64,000 bases of DNA from Winogradskyella helgolandensis (GCF_013404085.1 NZ_JABFHO010000001.1:4167501-4231500), one strand, 5' to 3'. Numbered from the stretch's first letter, positions 25,063 to 34,504 are shown. Notes: a model not told the origin generated them from the sequence alone. Made by a program: numbers and translations.

Positions 25063-26628
25063 TTAATTTAAAATATATTGATCTGCAATCTGCACAAATT
25101 CTGATATCTGCTGAGCACGCCAGTCTTCAGTTTCATTTAATTCTGCTCGTACTAATTCACCAACCAATGGTGCAATCTCAATAGCTGCTTTTGCATCTAA
25201 AAATAGTATTCGCACACGTCTTGCTAAAACATCTTCAATGCCTCTAGCCATTTCATGTCGTACAGCCCAAACGACTTCTGCTTTTGTGAATTCTAATCTT
25301 GGATGTAGACGCTCACTTAAAACAGGATTTTCCTCAATAAGCTGCGCAATACCTTTTTGATCGGTTCCATAAATATAAAGATGATTGGCGCGATCTACAG
25401 TTCCGTTGGAACCATGAATCCTTATATTTTGTGTTTTGCATTTTGCGCTTGGTAACTTTTTTAATTCTATAACCTTATCCACGGTATCTTGAGCCATCCT
25501 TCTATAGGTAGTCCATTTTCCACCTGTGATTGTAATCAATTCAGAATCTGAAACTATTATTTTATGACTTCTAGAAATTTCTTTAGTTTTTTCAGATTTA
25601 TCTTTTGGGGCTGCCAAAGGTCTCAGCCCTGCATAAATACTTAATACATCGGCTTTGCTCGCTTTTTTATTAAGATATCTATTAGCTGTCTCTAAAACAA
25701 AATCAACCTCTTTATCTAAAGCTTTTGGCTCTAAACTATGACTATCCAATAAAGTATCTGTTGTACCGACCACAACTCTATTATGCCATGGTACCAAAAA
25801 CAACACACGACCATCATCCGTTTTCGGAATCATTATAGCATCGGTTCCTGGCAAGAATGATTTATCAAATACCAAATGAATACCTTGACTTGGACGAATA
25901 CTATTCTCTGCCGATTTATTATCCATTTGCAAGACCTCATCAGAAAAGACTCCTGTAGCATTAATAACTGTTTTAGCATTTAAGGTATATTCGGTTTGAG
26001 TTTCGGTATCTACAGCAACGACACCATTAACTAATCCGTTGTCGTCCTTTTGAAGATTCTTAACCCTAACATGATTCAACACTGTTGCACCTTCTTCAAT
26101 ACAACTCTGTGCAATGTTTATTGCCAATCTAGAATCATCAAATTGGCCATCGTGATAAACAACACCACCTTTTAAGTTTTTCGTTTTTAAAGTGGCTAAT
26201 CTTGAAATGGTTTCTGTTTTCTTTATTCTAATAGATTTACCAAAACTTAATTTACCAGCCAAGAAATCATAAACTTTTAATCCTACAGTATAAAAGAAAT
26301 TATCCCACCACTTATAATTTGGAATAATAAACGACTGATTACTGACTAAGTGTGACGCATTTTTAAGCATCAAACCTCTTTCGTACAAAGCTTCACGAAC
26401 CAAATCAATATTTCCCTGTGCTAAATAACGCACTCCTCCATGAACTAATTTTGTGCTTCTACTCGATGTGCCTTTAGCAAAATCAACTTGCTCTAGCAAT
26501 AAGGTTTTATAACCACGAGTTGCACAATCTAAGGCAACCCCCAATCCTGTAGCTCCACCTCCAATGATAATAACATCCCAATTTTTGGTGGTATTTAACT
26601 GATTTACTAAAGCTTCTCTTTTGAACAA
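25063..26628 (-). CDS. glpD: Aerobic glycerol-3-phosphate dehydrogenase (FAD)
   Basis: 521 residues. N-terminal dinucleotide-binding motif DVIIIGGGATGLGVALDCATRG; GTSSRSTKLVHGGVRYLAQG, typical of GlpD; INATGVFSDEV; GGKWTTYRRMAQDTVD; and the C-terminal DAO_C cap domain (EVVWAVRHEMARGIEDVLARRVRILFLD). It oxidises glycerol-3-phosphate to dihydroxyacetone phosphate at the inner membrane, feeding quinones. First gene of the minus-strand operon, divergent from glpR with 199 bp between them. Confidence 0.96.
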   Translation of the reverse strand: MFKREALVNQLNTTKNWDVIIIGGGATGLGVALDCATRGYKTLLLEQVDFAKGTSSRSTKLVHGGVRYLAQGNIDLVREALYERGLMLKNASHLVSNQSFIIPNYKWWDNFFYTVGLKVYDFLAGKLSFGKSIRIKKTETISRLATLKTKNLKGGVVYHDGQFDDSRLAINIAQSCIEEGATVLNHVRVKNLQKDDNGLVNGVVAVDTETQTEYTLNAKTVINATGVFSDEVLQMDNKSAENSIRPSQGIHLVFDKSFLPGTDAIMIPKTDDGRVLFLVPWHNRVVVGTTDTLLDSHSLEPKALDKEVDFVLETANRYLNKKASKADVLSIYAGLRPLAAPKDKSEKTKEISRSHKIIVSDSELITITGGKWTTYRRMAQDTVDKVIELKKLPSAKCKTQNIRIHGSNGTVDRANHLYIYGTDQKGIAQLIEENPVLSERLHPRLEFTKAEVVWAVRHEMARGIEDVLARRVRILFLDAKAAIEIAPLVGELVRAELNETEDWRAQQISEFVQIADQYILN

Positions 26629-26672
26629 AATATTTTATTTGTATTACAATTAGTTTCAAATGTAAACAAATT

Positions 26673-26766
26673 ATTTCAAAATGAAATAAAACGAAACTAT
26701 AATTTGATCAATAATGAAGATTTACGAAAAAAACAAACTTCATTTTCTTTCGTTTTACTATATTTG
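26673..26766. promoter_or_regulatory. glpD-glpR divergent control region with candidate GlpR sites
   Basis: Holds a palindrome ATTTCA-AAA-TGAAAT (26673-26687), and the word TAAAACGAAA (26687-26696) facing its exact inverse TTTCGTTTTA (26748-26757). The latter overlaps the spacer just before TATATTTG (26759-26766), a Bacteroidota -7 element for glpR. CGAAA/TTTCG half-sites are usual for DeoR/GlpR-type repressors, so autorepression plus control of glpDKF is likely. Confidence 0.55.
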
Positions 26767-26827
26767 TTCTTTCCCAGCTTAAAACAACCATTCATTGCAA
26801 AAAGAATAAAAACACATCACATATTAC

Positions 26828-27583
26828 ATGAAGAGACATCAAGACATTCTAGACAAACTAACAAAAGAGAAACATCTTGAGGTATTAGAACTGTGTGAGA
26901 TGCTAAATGTTTCCGCAGTTACCATAAGAAAAGATTTAAAATTTCTTGAACAAAAAGGATTACTTCACAGAACACATGGTGGAGCTTCTATTGAAAACCC
27001 ATACATTAATGAACGTACGGTTTTAGATAAAGAGAAAATCTCGGTAGAGGAAAAAAATGGTATTGCCCAAATGGCTGCCACCCGTATTGTTGAAAACGAC
27101 TCTATTTTAATTGCTTCGGGAACTACAGTGCAGGCACTTTCTAAGTTTATAATAGCAAAAAATAAATTAACGGTCATTACGTCTTCGCTCAACGTAGTAT
27201 TACATTTAATTCACGATAAGAATATTGAAATCCTTCAACTTGGTGGTTATATAAGACACAGTTCTGCTTCTGTCATCGGAAATTATGCCGAATATATTTT
27301 ACAAAATGTGTCTTGTAGTAAGTTATTTTTAGGTGTTGATGGCATTGATTTAGAATATGGACTTTCTACAACCAACTTAGAAGAAGCTGAATTAAACAAG
27401 AAAATGCTTAATGCAGCTCAAAAAGTAATTGTCTTAGCAGATTCTTCTAAATTTGGAAAAAAGAGTTTTGCTAGAATCTGTGACCTATCACTTGTGGATG
27501 AAATTATAACGGATAAAGGCATATCTAATTCAGTTAGAAAAAAACTGGAAGAAAAGGAAATAAAAGTCACTATTGTAAATTAA
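26828..27583 (+). CDS. glpR: DeoR family repressor, probable GlpR
   Basis: 251 residues. N-terminal DeoR HTH (about 1-57: RHQDILDKLTKEKHLEVLELCEMLNVSAVTIRKDLKFLEQKGLLHRTHGGAS) and C-terminal sugar-phosphate-isomerase-like sensor domain (IASGTTVQALSKFI, FLGVDGIDLEYGLSTTNLEEAELNKKM, LADSSKFGKKSFARI). DeoR proteins with this domain bind sugar phosphates; the divergent glpD operon makes glycerol-3-phosphate the likely inducer. The sulfatase gene follows by 27 nt on the same strand and may be cotranscribed. Confidence 0.88.
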   Translation: MKRHQDILDKLTKEKHLEVLELCEMLNVSAVTIRKDLKFLEQKGLLHRTHGGASIENPYINERTVLDKEKISVEEKNGIAQMAATRIVENDSILIASGTTVQALSKFIIAKNKLTVITSSLNVVLHLIHDKNIEILQLGGYIRHSSASVIGNYAEYILQNVSCSKLFLGVDGIDLEYGLSTTNLEEAELNKKMLNAAQKVIVLADSSKFGKKSFARICDLSLVDEIITDKGISNSVRKKLEEKEIKVTIVN

Positions 27584-27610
27584 TTAGAAATAACCTAAGC
27601 CACTTTCAAA

Positions 27611-29119
27611 ATGAAAAAAATCGCATTCCTATTGATTTTATCACTCTTTATATCTTGTGATTCAGATAAAAAGAAAAACGAAACAACGGAACAAAATAGT
27701 GAACAAAAAAATGAACAACCAAATATTCTATTAATTGTTATCGATGATCAAGGTTATGCAGATTTTTCGCCTTTTGATAATTATGATACTTATGATACTA
27801 CCGTTTCTAGTCCAAATATTGCACGATTAGGAAAATCAGGTACGGTTTACTCACAAGCTTACGTTACAGCACCAGTTTGTAGTCCTTCTAGAGCGGGAAT
27901 CATTACTGGAAAAAATCAATTCCGTTGGGATAAACCCGCAAGTTGGGGACCAGGTTTACCAGACGATATAAAAACATTACCAGAATATTTAAAAGAAGCG
28001 GGTTACCATACCGCACGAATAGGCAAAAATGATTTAGGTCAAAATTTTCACAAAAATGATGTTAGAGAATATCCTTTACAACATGGTTACGATGAGTTTT
28101 TAGGATTTTCAGCACACGCTCACGATTATTGGTTAAATTCTCAAAGCATCAAAGATCGCACACCAGACCCTTATGGTACAAGCGCTTTATTAGGTCCTTT
28201 GATGCATAATATGAGTGAAAAAAGTTACGACAAAGGTTATCTTACTGATATTTTAACAGACGAATCTATTGATTACTTAAAGCGCGAACACGATAAGCCA
28301 TTCTTTTTAACGTTAGCTTACAGTGCTGTACATCACTTAATTCACGAGGTTCCAAAAAAGTATTTGGATAAATATAATGTGAAAGAAATCGCGAATTACG
28401 ATCCAGATAGTTTAGTCACTTTTGGTAATCACAAACCAGGAAGTTACTCTGCTTACTACGATAAATACTCTAGAGTCGGAGCTATAAACACAGATGATCT
28501 ACGAAAATATTATTTAGCGAATCTAAATTGCTTAGATGATAATATTGGTCGTGTTTTAGATGCTTTGAGTGAAACCGGATTAGACAAAAACACCTTAGTT
28601 GTATTTATATCCGATAATGGCGGCTCTCCGCTTACAGGTGCTAATAATGCGCCATTAACGGGTGGAAAATATTCACTTTGGGAAGGTGGTATTAGAGTAC
28701 CAATGGCCGTAAGTTGGCCAGGACATGTTGATGCTGGAAAAATTGAAAAACGCTATGTATCTGCATTAGACATTTTACCAACCTTAACAAAAGCTGCTGG
28801 CATTGCAACCACCGACAAAGATTTGGATGGCATTAGCCTACTTGATCCTAAAGAAGAACGCTTATTGGTTTGGAAATGGCAAAAAACTTGGGCTGCACGA
28901 CAAGGCAAATGGAAAATAACAAACGCCAAGGAAAATCATTGGAAGAGTGAACCATCCGCACAGTATATCGCTCCAATTAGAGATGATTTAACTCTGAAAT
29001 TATTTGATATTGAAGCTGATCCAGGAGAACGCCATGATGTTTCAGCGCAACATCCTGAAATTGTAAAAAAATTGCAAACTGAATACGATGCATGGTGTGA
29101 TGCCAACATCATAAAATAA
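27611..29119 (+). CDS. Sulfatase lipoprotein (formylglycine-type)
   Basis: 502 residues. Lipoprotein signal MKKIAFLLILSLFISC with the Cys at about 16, followed by a charged low-complexity linker. Sulfatase motifs: NILLIVIDDQGYAD (metal Asp pair), and the Cys-type maturation motif VCSPSRAGIITGKN (C-x-P-S-R, about residue 94), which must be converted to formylglycine by an anaerobic or aerobic maturase not seen here; then GKNDLGQ, FISDNGG and GGKYSLWEGGIRVP. It removes sulfate esters at the cell surface or in the periplasm. Sharing a transcript with glpR hints at a sulfated glycerol- or glyceroglycoside-type substrate, which is inference. Confidence 0.93.
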   Translation: MKKIAFLLILSLFISCDSDKKKNETTEQNSEQKNEQPNILLIVIDDQGYADFSPFDNYDTYDTTVSSPNIARLGKSGTVYSQAYVTAPVCSPSRAGIITGKNQFRWDKPASWGPGLPDDIKTLPEYLKEAGYHTARIGKNDLGQNFHKNDVREYPLQHGYDEFLGFSAHAHDYWLNSQSIKDRTPDPYGTSALLGPLMHNMSEKSYDKGYLTDILTDESIDYLKREHDKPFFLTLAYSAVHHLIHEVPKKYLDKYNVKEIANYDPDSLVTFGNHKPGSYSAYYDKYSRVGAINTDDLRKYYLANLNCLDDNIGRVLDALSETGLDKNTLVVFISDNGGSPLTGANNAPLTGGKYSLWEGGIRVPMAVSWPGHVDAGKIEKRYVSALDILPTLTKAAGIATTDKDLDGISLLDPKEERLLVWKWQKTWAARQGKWKITNAKENHWKSEPSAQYIAPIRDDLTLKLFDIEADPGERHDVSAQHPEIVKKLQTEYDAWCDANIIK

Positions 29120-29148
29120 ATAGCCTTTTTGACCTTGTTTTATATAAT

Positions 29149-29186
29149 TAAAAAAAACTTGTGAAATTCTACTTTGCAGGTTTTTT
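29149..29186 (+). terminator. Weak terminator after the sulfatase gene
   Basis: Arms AAAAAACTTG and CAGGTTTTTT with a G-U pair and a long loop, 30 nt after the sulfatase stop. A second small hairpin, AGGTC-ATTGC-GACCT followed by TTTTT (29265-29283), lies further on. The 267 bp gap to 29387 holds no gene. Confidence 0.5.
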
Positions 29187-29386
29187 CTTATGTATAACGA
29201 CCTCTACGAAATCCTAAATACAACTCTCAAATCAAACAAAATTTTATCAATACGAGAATATTATAGGTCATTGCGACCTTTTTGAATATCATCATAATTA
29301 CTTAAATTAAGTATTTTATTTTTAAGCTCATCATTATAAATTTGTAGGGATATACATCCTTTTACTTAATTAAAAATGATCTACTT

Positions 29387-32341
29387 ATGAAAAAAAAATT
29401 ACTATGCCTTGCTATACTTGCTAATTCTATCATTAGTTATGGTACAACGGAAAACTTCCACTCAATTAAAAGCAGTAATTATTTAGCGGTTACGCCAGAC
29501 TCACAAACCTACGTCCCAGATGATAATTTTGAACAAGCCTTAATCGACTTAGGTTACGATAATGTTTTAGATGATTATGTGCTTACTGCAAGTATAGATA
29601 CTGTTACAAATCTTGATGTCTCAGATTTAAACATTTCGGATTTAACCGGTATTGAAGACTTCAGTGCTTTAGAAACCTTATTAGCTAGCACTAATGCATT
29701 AACTTCAATTGATATTTCTAACAATCTTGCTTTAGTAGAATTAGCTCTAAGCTATAATCAACTTTCTTCTCTAGACATTTCTAACAACACCGCATTAACA
29801 TCACTGTTTATTAATGATAATTTATTAACCACCATAGACGTTTCTAACAATGCCGCTCTAACACGTTTTGGCATCATGAGAAACCAATTTACAAGTATAG
29901 ATGTAAGTGCTTTAGTTAATATCGAAGAATTATTTTTACACGAAAACGAAATTTCATCCGTGACTTTTCCAACAACGTCACCGTTATGGAAATTATATAT
30001 TTATAATAATGTACTGACCGAATTAGACGTATCTCCACTAACAAACTTAGTAGACTTAAGAGCCTACAGCAATCAACTTACAGATTTAGACGTATCCATG
30101 TTATCTGCTTTAACCAATTTTAGCGCCAATGATAATCAACTGACGAGTTTAAATATGGCCAATGGAAATAATTCTAATTTTAACTATTTCAATACTTATG
30201 ACAATCCTGACTTAAGCTGTATAAAAGTGGATGACGCAGCCTATTCTACTGCTAACTGGACTTTGGTTGATAGCACCTCTAGCTTTAGTGAAGTTTGCGA
30301 ACCACAAACCTACATCCCAGATGATAATTTTGAACAAGCCTTAATCGACTTAGGTTACGATGATGTTTTGGATGATTATGTGCTTACAGCAAGTATAGAT
30401 ACTGTTACAAATCTTGATGTCTCAGATTTAAGCATTTCAGATTTATCCGGTATTGAAGACTTCAGTGCTTTAGAAACCTTATTAGCTAGCACTAATGCAT
30501 TAACTTCAATTGATATTTCTAACAATCTTGCTTTAGTTGAATTAGCTCTAAGCTATAATCAACTTTCTTCTCTAGACATTTCTAACAACACCGCATTAAC
30601 ATCACTGTTTATTAATGATAATTTATTAACCACCATAGACGTTTCTAACAATGCCGCTCTAACACGTTTTGGTATCATGAGAAACCAATTTACCAGTATA
30701 GATGTAAGTGCTTTAGTTAATATCGAAGAATTATTTTTACACGAAAACGAAATTTCATCCGTGACTTTTCCAACAGCGTCACCTTTATGGAAATTGTATA
30801 TTTATAATAATGCACTGACAGAATTAGACGTATCTCCACTAACAAACTTAGTAGACTTAAGAGCTTACACCAATCTACTTGCAGATTTAGACGTATCCAT
30901 GTTATCTACTTTAACCAATTTTAGCGCCAATGATAATCAACTGACAAGTTTAAATATGGCCAATGGAAATAATTCTAATTTTAACTATTTCAATACTTAT
31001 GATAATCCTGACCTAAGCTGTATAAAAGTGGATGACGCAGCGTATTCTATTGCTAACTGGACTTTGGTTGATAGCACCTCTAGCTTTAGTGAAAACTGTG
31101 AACAAATGACCTACGTCCCAGATGATAATTTTGAACAAGCCTTAATTGACTTAGGTTACGATGATATTTTAGATGATTATGTGCTTACAGCAAGTATAGA
31201 TACTGCTACAAGTCTTAATGTTGAAGGCCTTGGCATCTCAGATTTAACCGGAATTGAAGATTTTAGAACTTTAACCGTTTTGTTAGCTGGTTATAATAGT
31301 TTAACCTCAATTGATGTTTCTAATAATCTTGCTTTAATAGAATTAGGTTTAAGTGAGAATCAGCTTTCTACTCTAGATTTGTCTACAAATACAGCATTAA
31401 CTTCACTTTTTGCAAATGACAATTTATTAACTGCCCTCGATGTTTCTAATAATATAGCTTTAACAAGGTTTGGAGTAATGAGAAACCAACTTACTAGTAT
31501 TGATGTGAGCGCCTTAGAAAATATTGAAGAGTTATTTTTACATCAAAATTACATGTCATCAGTGACATTTCCTTCTTCTGCACCTTTATGGAAATTACAT
31601 ATCTACGATAATTTTCTTTCGACCTTAAATGTATCTCAATTTACGGATTTAATAGAACTAAGAGCTTATCAAAATCAAATAACAAGCTTAGATTTGAGCA
31701 CTTTAGTAAATCTTGAAGAATTACTAATAAATGATAATCAAATTTCTGATATTACATTTACTTCATCACCAATATCTCTAATTTATATTTATAATAATGC
31801 ATTAACTGAGTTAGATTTATCTCCATTAACAAGTTTAGTTGAATTAAGAGCCTATCAAAATCAGTTAGTCAGCTTAGACGTATCTATGTTGCCTTTACTA
31901 TCTAACTTTAGTGTTAATTATAATGCACTAACGATTTTAAACATGGCGAACGGAAATAACTCTAATTTTGAATATTATAATAGTTCAGATAATGAATATT
32001 TAAGCTGTATTCAAGTTGATGATGCTACATATTCTACAGCAAACTGGACTCTAATAGATGACGCATCTTCTTTTAGTGAGGATTGTGAATACTTATCTTT
32101 AGATGATAATATAAATTCTACTACGTTTAGTATATACCCAAATCCTGCTGATAATTATATCACCATTGAAACCAATCAAGATATTGCAAAATATACTATA
32201 ACTAATATCACGGGACAAATCGTATACCAAGATAATTTTACGTCAAATAGAATTGAGGTGTCTCAGTTAAAGACTGGTATTTATTTTATACTATTTGAAA
32301 GTGATCAATCTATAATTACTAAAAAATTAATTATCAAATAG
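29387..32341 (+). CDS. Leucine-rich repeat surface protein with three 267-residue modules and a T9SS sorting tail
   Basis: 984 residues. Signal peptide about 1-19. Three tandem modules each begin with YVPDDNFEQALIDLGYD or YIPDDNFEQ..., at nucleotides 29509, 30310 and 31111 (exactly 801 bp apart), and each holds a run of ~21-residue leucine-rich repeats (LTSIDVSNNLAL-type) ending in a conserved SCIKVDDAAYSTANWTLV block. Modules 1 and 2 are almost identical at the DNA level; module 3 is diverged and longer. The last ~75 residues (SIYPNPADNYITIET...LKTGIYFILFESDQSIITKKLIIK) are the type A secretion tail, so the protein is exported by the type IX system and attached outside. Probable binding or adhesion role. 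Confidence 0.93.
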   Translation: MKKKLLCLAILANSIISYGTTENFHSIKSSNYLAVTPDSQTYVPDDNFEQALIDLGYDNVLDDYVLTASIDTVTNLDVSDLNISDLTGIEDFSALETLLASTNALTSIDISNNLALVELALSYNQLSSLDISNNTALTSLFINDNLLTTIDVSNNAALTRFGIMRNQFTSIDVSALVNIEELFLHENEISSVTFPTTSPLWKLYIYNNVLTELDVSPLTNLVDLRAYSNQLTDLDVSMLSALTNFSANDNQLTSLNMANGNNSNFNYFNTYDNPDLSCIKVDDAAYSTANWTLVDSTSSFSEVCEPQTYIPDDNFEQALIDLGYDDVLDDYVLTASIDTVTNLDVSDLSISDLSGIEDFSALETLLASTNALTSIDISNNLALVELALSYNQLSSLDISNNTALTSLFINDNLLTTIDVSNNAALTRFGIMRNQFTSIDVSALVNIEELFLHENEISSVTFPTASPLWKLYIYNNALTELDVSPLTNLVDLRAYTNLLADLDVSMLSTLTNFSANDNQLTSLNMANGNNSNFNYFNTYDNPDLSCIKVDDAAYSIANWTLVDSTSSFSENCEQMTYVPDDNFEQALIDLGYDDILDDYVLTASIDTATSLNVEGLGISDLTGIEDFRTLTVLLAGYNSLTSIDVSNNLALIELGLSENQLSTLDLSTNTALTSLFANDNLLTALDVSNNIALTRFGVMRNQLTSIDVSALENIEELFLHQNYMSSVTFPSSAPLWKLHIYDNFLSTLNVSQFTDLIELRAYQNQITSLDLSTLVNLEELLINDNQISDITFTSSPISLIYIYNNALTELDLSPLTSLVELRAYQNQLVSLDVSMLPLLSNFSVNYNALTILNMANGNNSNFEYYNSSDNEYLSCIQVDDATYSTANWTLIDDASSFSEDCEYLSLDDNINSTTFSIYPNPADNYITIETNQDIAKYTITNITGQIVYQDNFTSNRIEVSQLKTGIYFILFESDQSIITKKLIIK

Positions 32342-32360
32342 AACTATTGCTATTCTAAAC

Positions 32361-32395
32361 AAAAAGACCCGTGAATTTAATTCACAGGTCTTTTT
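32361..32395. terminator. Bidirectional terminator between convergent genes
   Basis: AAAAAGACC, then GTGAATT/AATTCAC, then GGTCTTTTT: a strong hairpin with A and T tails, 20 nt after the LRR gene stop and 22 nt from the 3' end of the FKBP gene on the opposite strand. It serves both. Confidence 0.9.
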
Positions 32396-32416
32396 ATATT
32401 TTAAGCAAAAATGGTC

Positions 32417-32845
32417 TTACTTAATCTCTACCAATTCAAGATCAAATACTAATTCTTGTCCTGCTAAAGGATGATTTCCATCTACAACAATATGGTCTTC
32501 ATTCACCTCTACAATTTTAAAAGGATGCTCATTACCTTGTGCATCTTTAGACACTAAACCTAAACCAACTTCTGGCTTTACTTCTTCAGGAAGTTGTGCG
32601 TTTTCCACTTTATGAAATAATTCTTGTCTTACTTCACCATAAGCTTCAGTTACAGGAATATCCACTGTTTTTTTATCGTTCACTTTCATATCGATAACTG
32701 CTTTTTCAAAACCAGGAATCAACATCCCTTGACCTAATGTAAACTCTAAAGGCTCGCGCTCTAAAGAACTATCAAAGACTTGTCCATTTTTTAATTTTCC
32801 TGTATAATGTACTTTTACAGTATCATTTTCTTTTACTTGACTCAT
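32417..32845 (-). CDS. FKBP-type peptidyl-prolyl isomerase, SlpA/SlyD-like
   Basis: 142 residues from the ATG at 32845, which begins the conserved MSQVKENDTVKVHYTGKL; an upstream in-frame start would add 28 unrelated residues. FKBP domain VHYTGKLKNGQVFDSS...FTLGQGMLIPGFEKAVIDM, interrupted by the IF (insert-in-flap) domain (about 65-120: AYGEVRQELFHKVENAQLP...VEVNEDHIVVDGNHPLAGQELVFDLELVEI). This arrangement marks the SlpA/SlyD group. Acts as a cytoplasmic prolyl isomerase and chaperone. No His-rich metal tail, unlike SlyD of enterics. Confidence 0.92.
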   Translation of the reverse strand: MSQVKENDTVKVHYTGKLKNGQVFDSSLEREPLEFTLGQGMLIPGFEKAVIDMKVNDKKTVDIPVTEAYGEVRQELFHKVENAQLPEEVKPEVGLGLVSKDAQGNEHPFKIVEVNEDHIVVDGNHPLAGQELVFDLELVEIK

Positions 32846-32949
32846 AAATTTCTTGTTTTCATTATAATAAGCTGCAAAATTATTGTTTCTCATACAGAAT
32901 AAAGAATCATACGAAGGTTTTCTGCCCATTTAAGAAAAACTTAACGTCT

Positions 32950-33045
32950 TTAAACCGCTTTTAAATCATCTAAAACAATCCAAGTTCTAGAATTGAATTG
33001 ATCTAACTTAGGAATAAAATCAAGAGTTTTAGTTGTACCTTCACA
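32950..33045 (-). pseudogene. Possible C-terminal gene fragment
   Basis: Minus-strand reading gives about 31 codons of protein-like sequence (EGTTKTLDFIPKLDQF, then NSRTWIVLDDLKAV) ending in TAA, opened by a stop with no start codon. It may be the tail of a deleted gene. The remainder of the gap 32846-33155 holds nothing recognisable. Confidence 0.25.
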
Positions 33046-33155
33046 TCACAAACCTTAATAACTGATGTTTTAACTCCGTTAAATTTTCTAGCAATCGGAT
33101 TAAAACATATTACATTTAATTCAGAACTTATAATTCAACTTTTAAATGAAAAGAT

Positions 33156-33395
33156 ATGGAACGTTCAAGAATTAAAAATGAAGAACAATATGAAGCCTTA
33201 CGAGATAAAGGTTACAGTAAAGAAAAATCAGCACGGATTGCGAACACCCCAAATGCTGGTAAAAAAGGAGGCAAAGCAAAACCTTATGAAGACTGGACTA
33301 AAGATGAATTATACGAACAAGCTAAGAATGTCGGTATTGAAGGAAGATCCAAAATGAAAAAGGATGAGCTGATTCAATCTTTAAGAACGAATTAA
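33156..33395 (+). CDS. Small Rho-N/SAP-like protein (DUF7218 type)
   Basis: 79 residues, strongly basic. The N-terminal half (EEQYEALRDKGYSKEKSARIANTPNAGKKGG) is the short helix pair found in DUF7218-type proteins; the C-terminal half (WTKDELYEQAKNVGIEGRSKMKKDELIQSLR) is a Rho N-terminal or SAP-like nucleic-acid-binding helix-extended-loop-helix. Such small proteins are common in aerobic bacteria and probably bind DNA or RNA; the role is unknown. It stands alone, upstream of msrB. Confidence 0.85.
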   Translation: MERSRIKNEEQYEALRDKGYSKEKSARIANTPNAGKKGGKAKPYEDWTKDELYEQAKNVGIEGRSKMKKDELIQSLRTN

Positions 33396-33472
33396 AATCC
33401 TGAAGCGCAACATAGGGATACTATGTAAGTATTTCCATAAGTTTGCGACTATTTTTATCTAAAAATACATTT

Positions 33473-33925
33473 ATGTTAACTTGGAAAGACATCATTAATT
33501 TTTCAGTAAATGGAAATCCAACTCCAGATCGTCGTGTTGAAAAATCAGAAGCCGAATGGAGAGCTCAATTAACAACTGAGCAATTCAGAATCACAAGACA
33601 AAAAGGAACAGAACGCGCTCACAGTGGTGAGCTTTGCACAGCTTATGACGCAGGCAAATACAATTGCGTTTGCTGCAATACTCCATTGTTTGATTCTACT
33701 ATAAAATTTAGCTCTGGCACGGGTTGGCCAAGCTTTACACAGCCTATAAAAGAGAATGCTATTAAATATGAAAAAGATACTGCATTTGGTATGGTACGCG
33801 TAGAAGTAATGTGCAATACTTGCGATGGTCATTTAGGCCATGTTTTTCCAGATGGCCCAGAACCTAGTGGATTGCGTTATTGCGTAAATTCAGAATCCAT
33901 GATTTTAGATACAGAAACTGCTTAA
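33473..33925 (+). CDS. msrB: Peptide-methionine (R)-S-oxide reductase
   Basis: 150 residues from the ATG at 33473, chosen since the conserved part starts WKDIINFSVNG; an upstream in-frame start adds 10 unlikely residues. MsrB motifs: zinc-binding CVCC and CNTCDGHLGHVF (two CxxC pairs), FSSGTGWPSF, and the catalytic Cys in RYCVNSES (about residue 140). It repairs the R isomer of oxidised methionine. Its TAA overlaps the msrA start (TAATG at 33923-33927), so the two are translationally coupled and act as a pair. Confidence 0.95.
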   Translation: MLTWKDIINFSVNGNPTPDRRVEKSEAEWRAQLTTEQFRITRQKGTERAHSGELCTAYDAGKYNCVCCNTPLFDSTIKFSSGTGWPSFTQPIKENAIKYEKDTAFGMVRVEVMCNTCDGHLGHVFPDGPEPSGLRYCVNSESMILDTETA

Positions 33926-34464
33926 TGAATACAAATAATTTACAAATTGCCACTGTTGGCGGAGGCTGCTTTTGGTGTACAGAAGCTGTGTTTCAGGAAG
34001 TAAAAGGTGTAGAACAGGTGATATCAGGCTATTCTGGTGGAAATGTACCTGGAAAACCAACATATAGAGAAATCTGTTCTGGTTTAACTGGCCATGCAGA
34101 AGTTATTCAAATTACGTTTGATACTAACGTGATTAGTTACGAAGATATTTTAGTTATTTTCATGACCACGCACGATCCAACAACACTCAATAGACAAGGT
34201 GCTGATCGTGGTACGCAGTATCGTTCTGTAATCTTTTATCATGATGAAAAACAGAAAGAAATTGCAGAAGTAGTGCTTAAGGAAATGATACCATATTACA
34301 ACGATCCTATAGTTACAGAATTATCTGAAGCTCCAACGTTTTACGAAGCAGAAAAAGAGCACCAAGATTTTTATGAAAACAATCCCGATTATGGGTATTG
34401 TAGTTTTGTTATTGATCCAAAATTGGCAAAACTCAGAAAATTGCATTCAGATAAATTGAAGTAA
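33925..34464 (+). CDS. msrA: Peptide-methionine (S)-S-oxide reductase
   Basis: 179 residues from the ATG overlapping the msrB stop. Catalytic motif GGGCFWCTEAVFQEVKGV (Cys about residue 13), followed by SGYSGG, EVIQITFDTNVISYEDIL, the characteristic HDPTTLNRQGADRGTQYRSVIFYH, and the C-terminal F-x-x-AEKEHQDF. CWCTE replaces the enteric CFWGTE, common in Flavobacteriia. It reduces the S isomer. A second, diverged msrA copy follows. Confidence 0.95.
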   Translation: MNTNNLQIATVGGGCFWCTEAVFQEVKGVEQVISGYSGGNVPGKPTYREICSGLTGHAEVIQITFDTNVISYEDILVIFMTTHDPTTLNRQGADRGTQYRSVIFYHDEKQKEIAEVVLKEMIPYYNDPIVTELSEAPTFYEAEKEHQDFYENNPDYGYCSFVIDPKLAKLRKLHSDKLK

Positions 34465-34504
34465 TTAAAAAAACACCAAAACCTTCTAATCCTGAATTAA
34501 TTAA

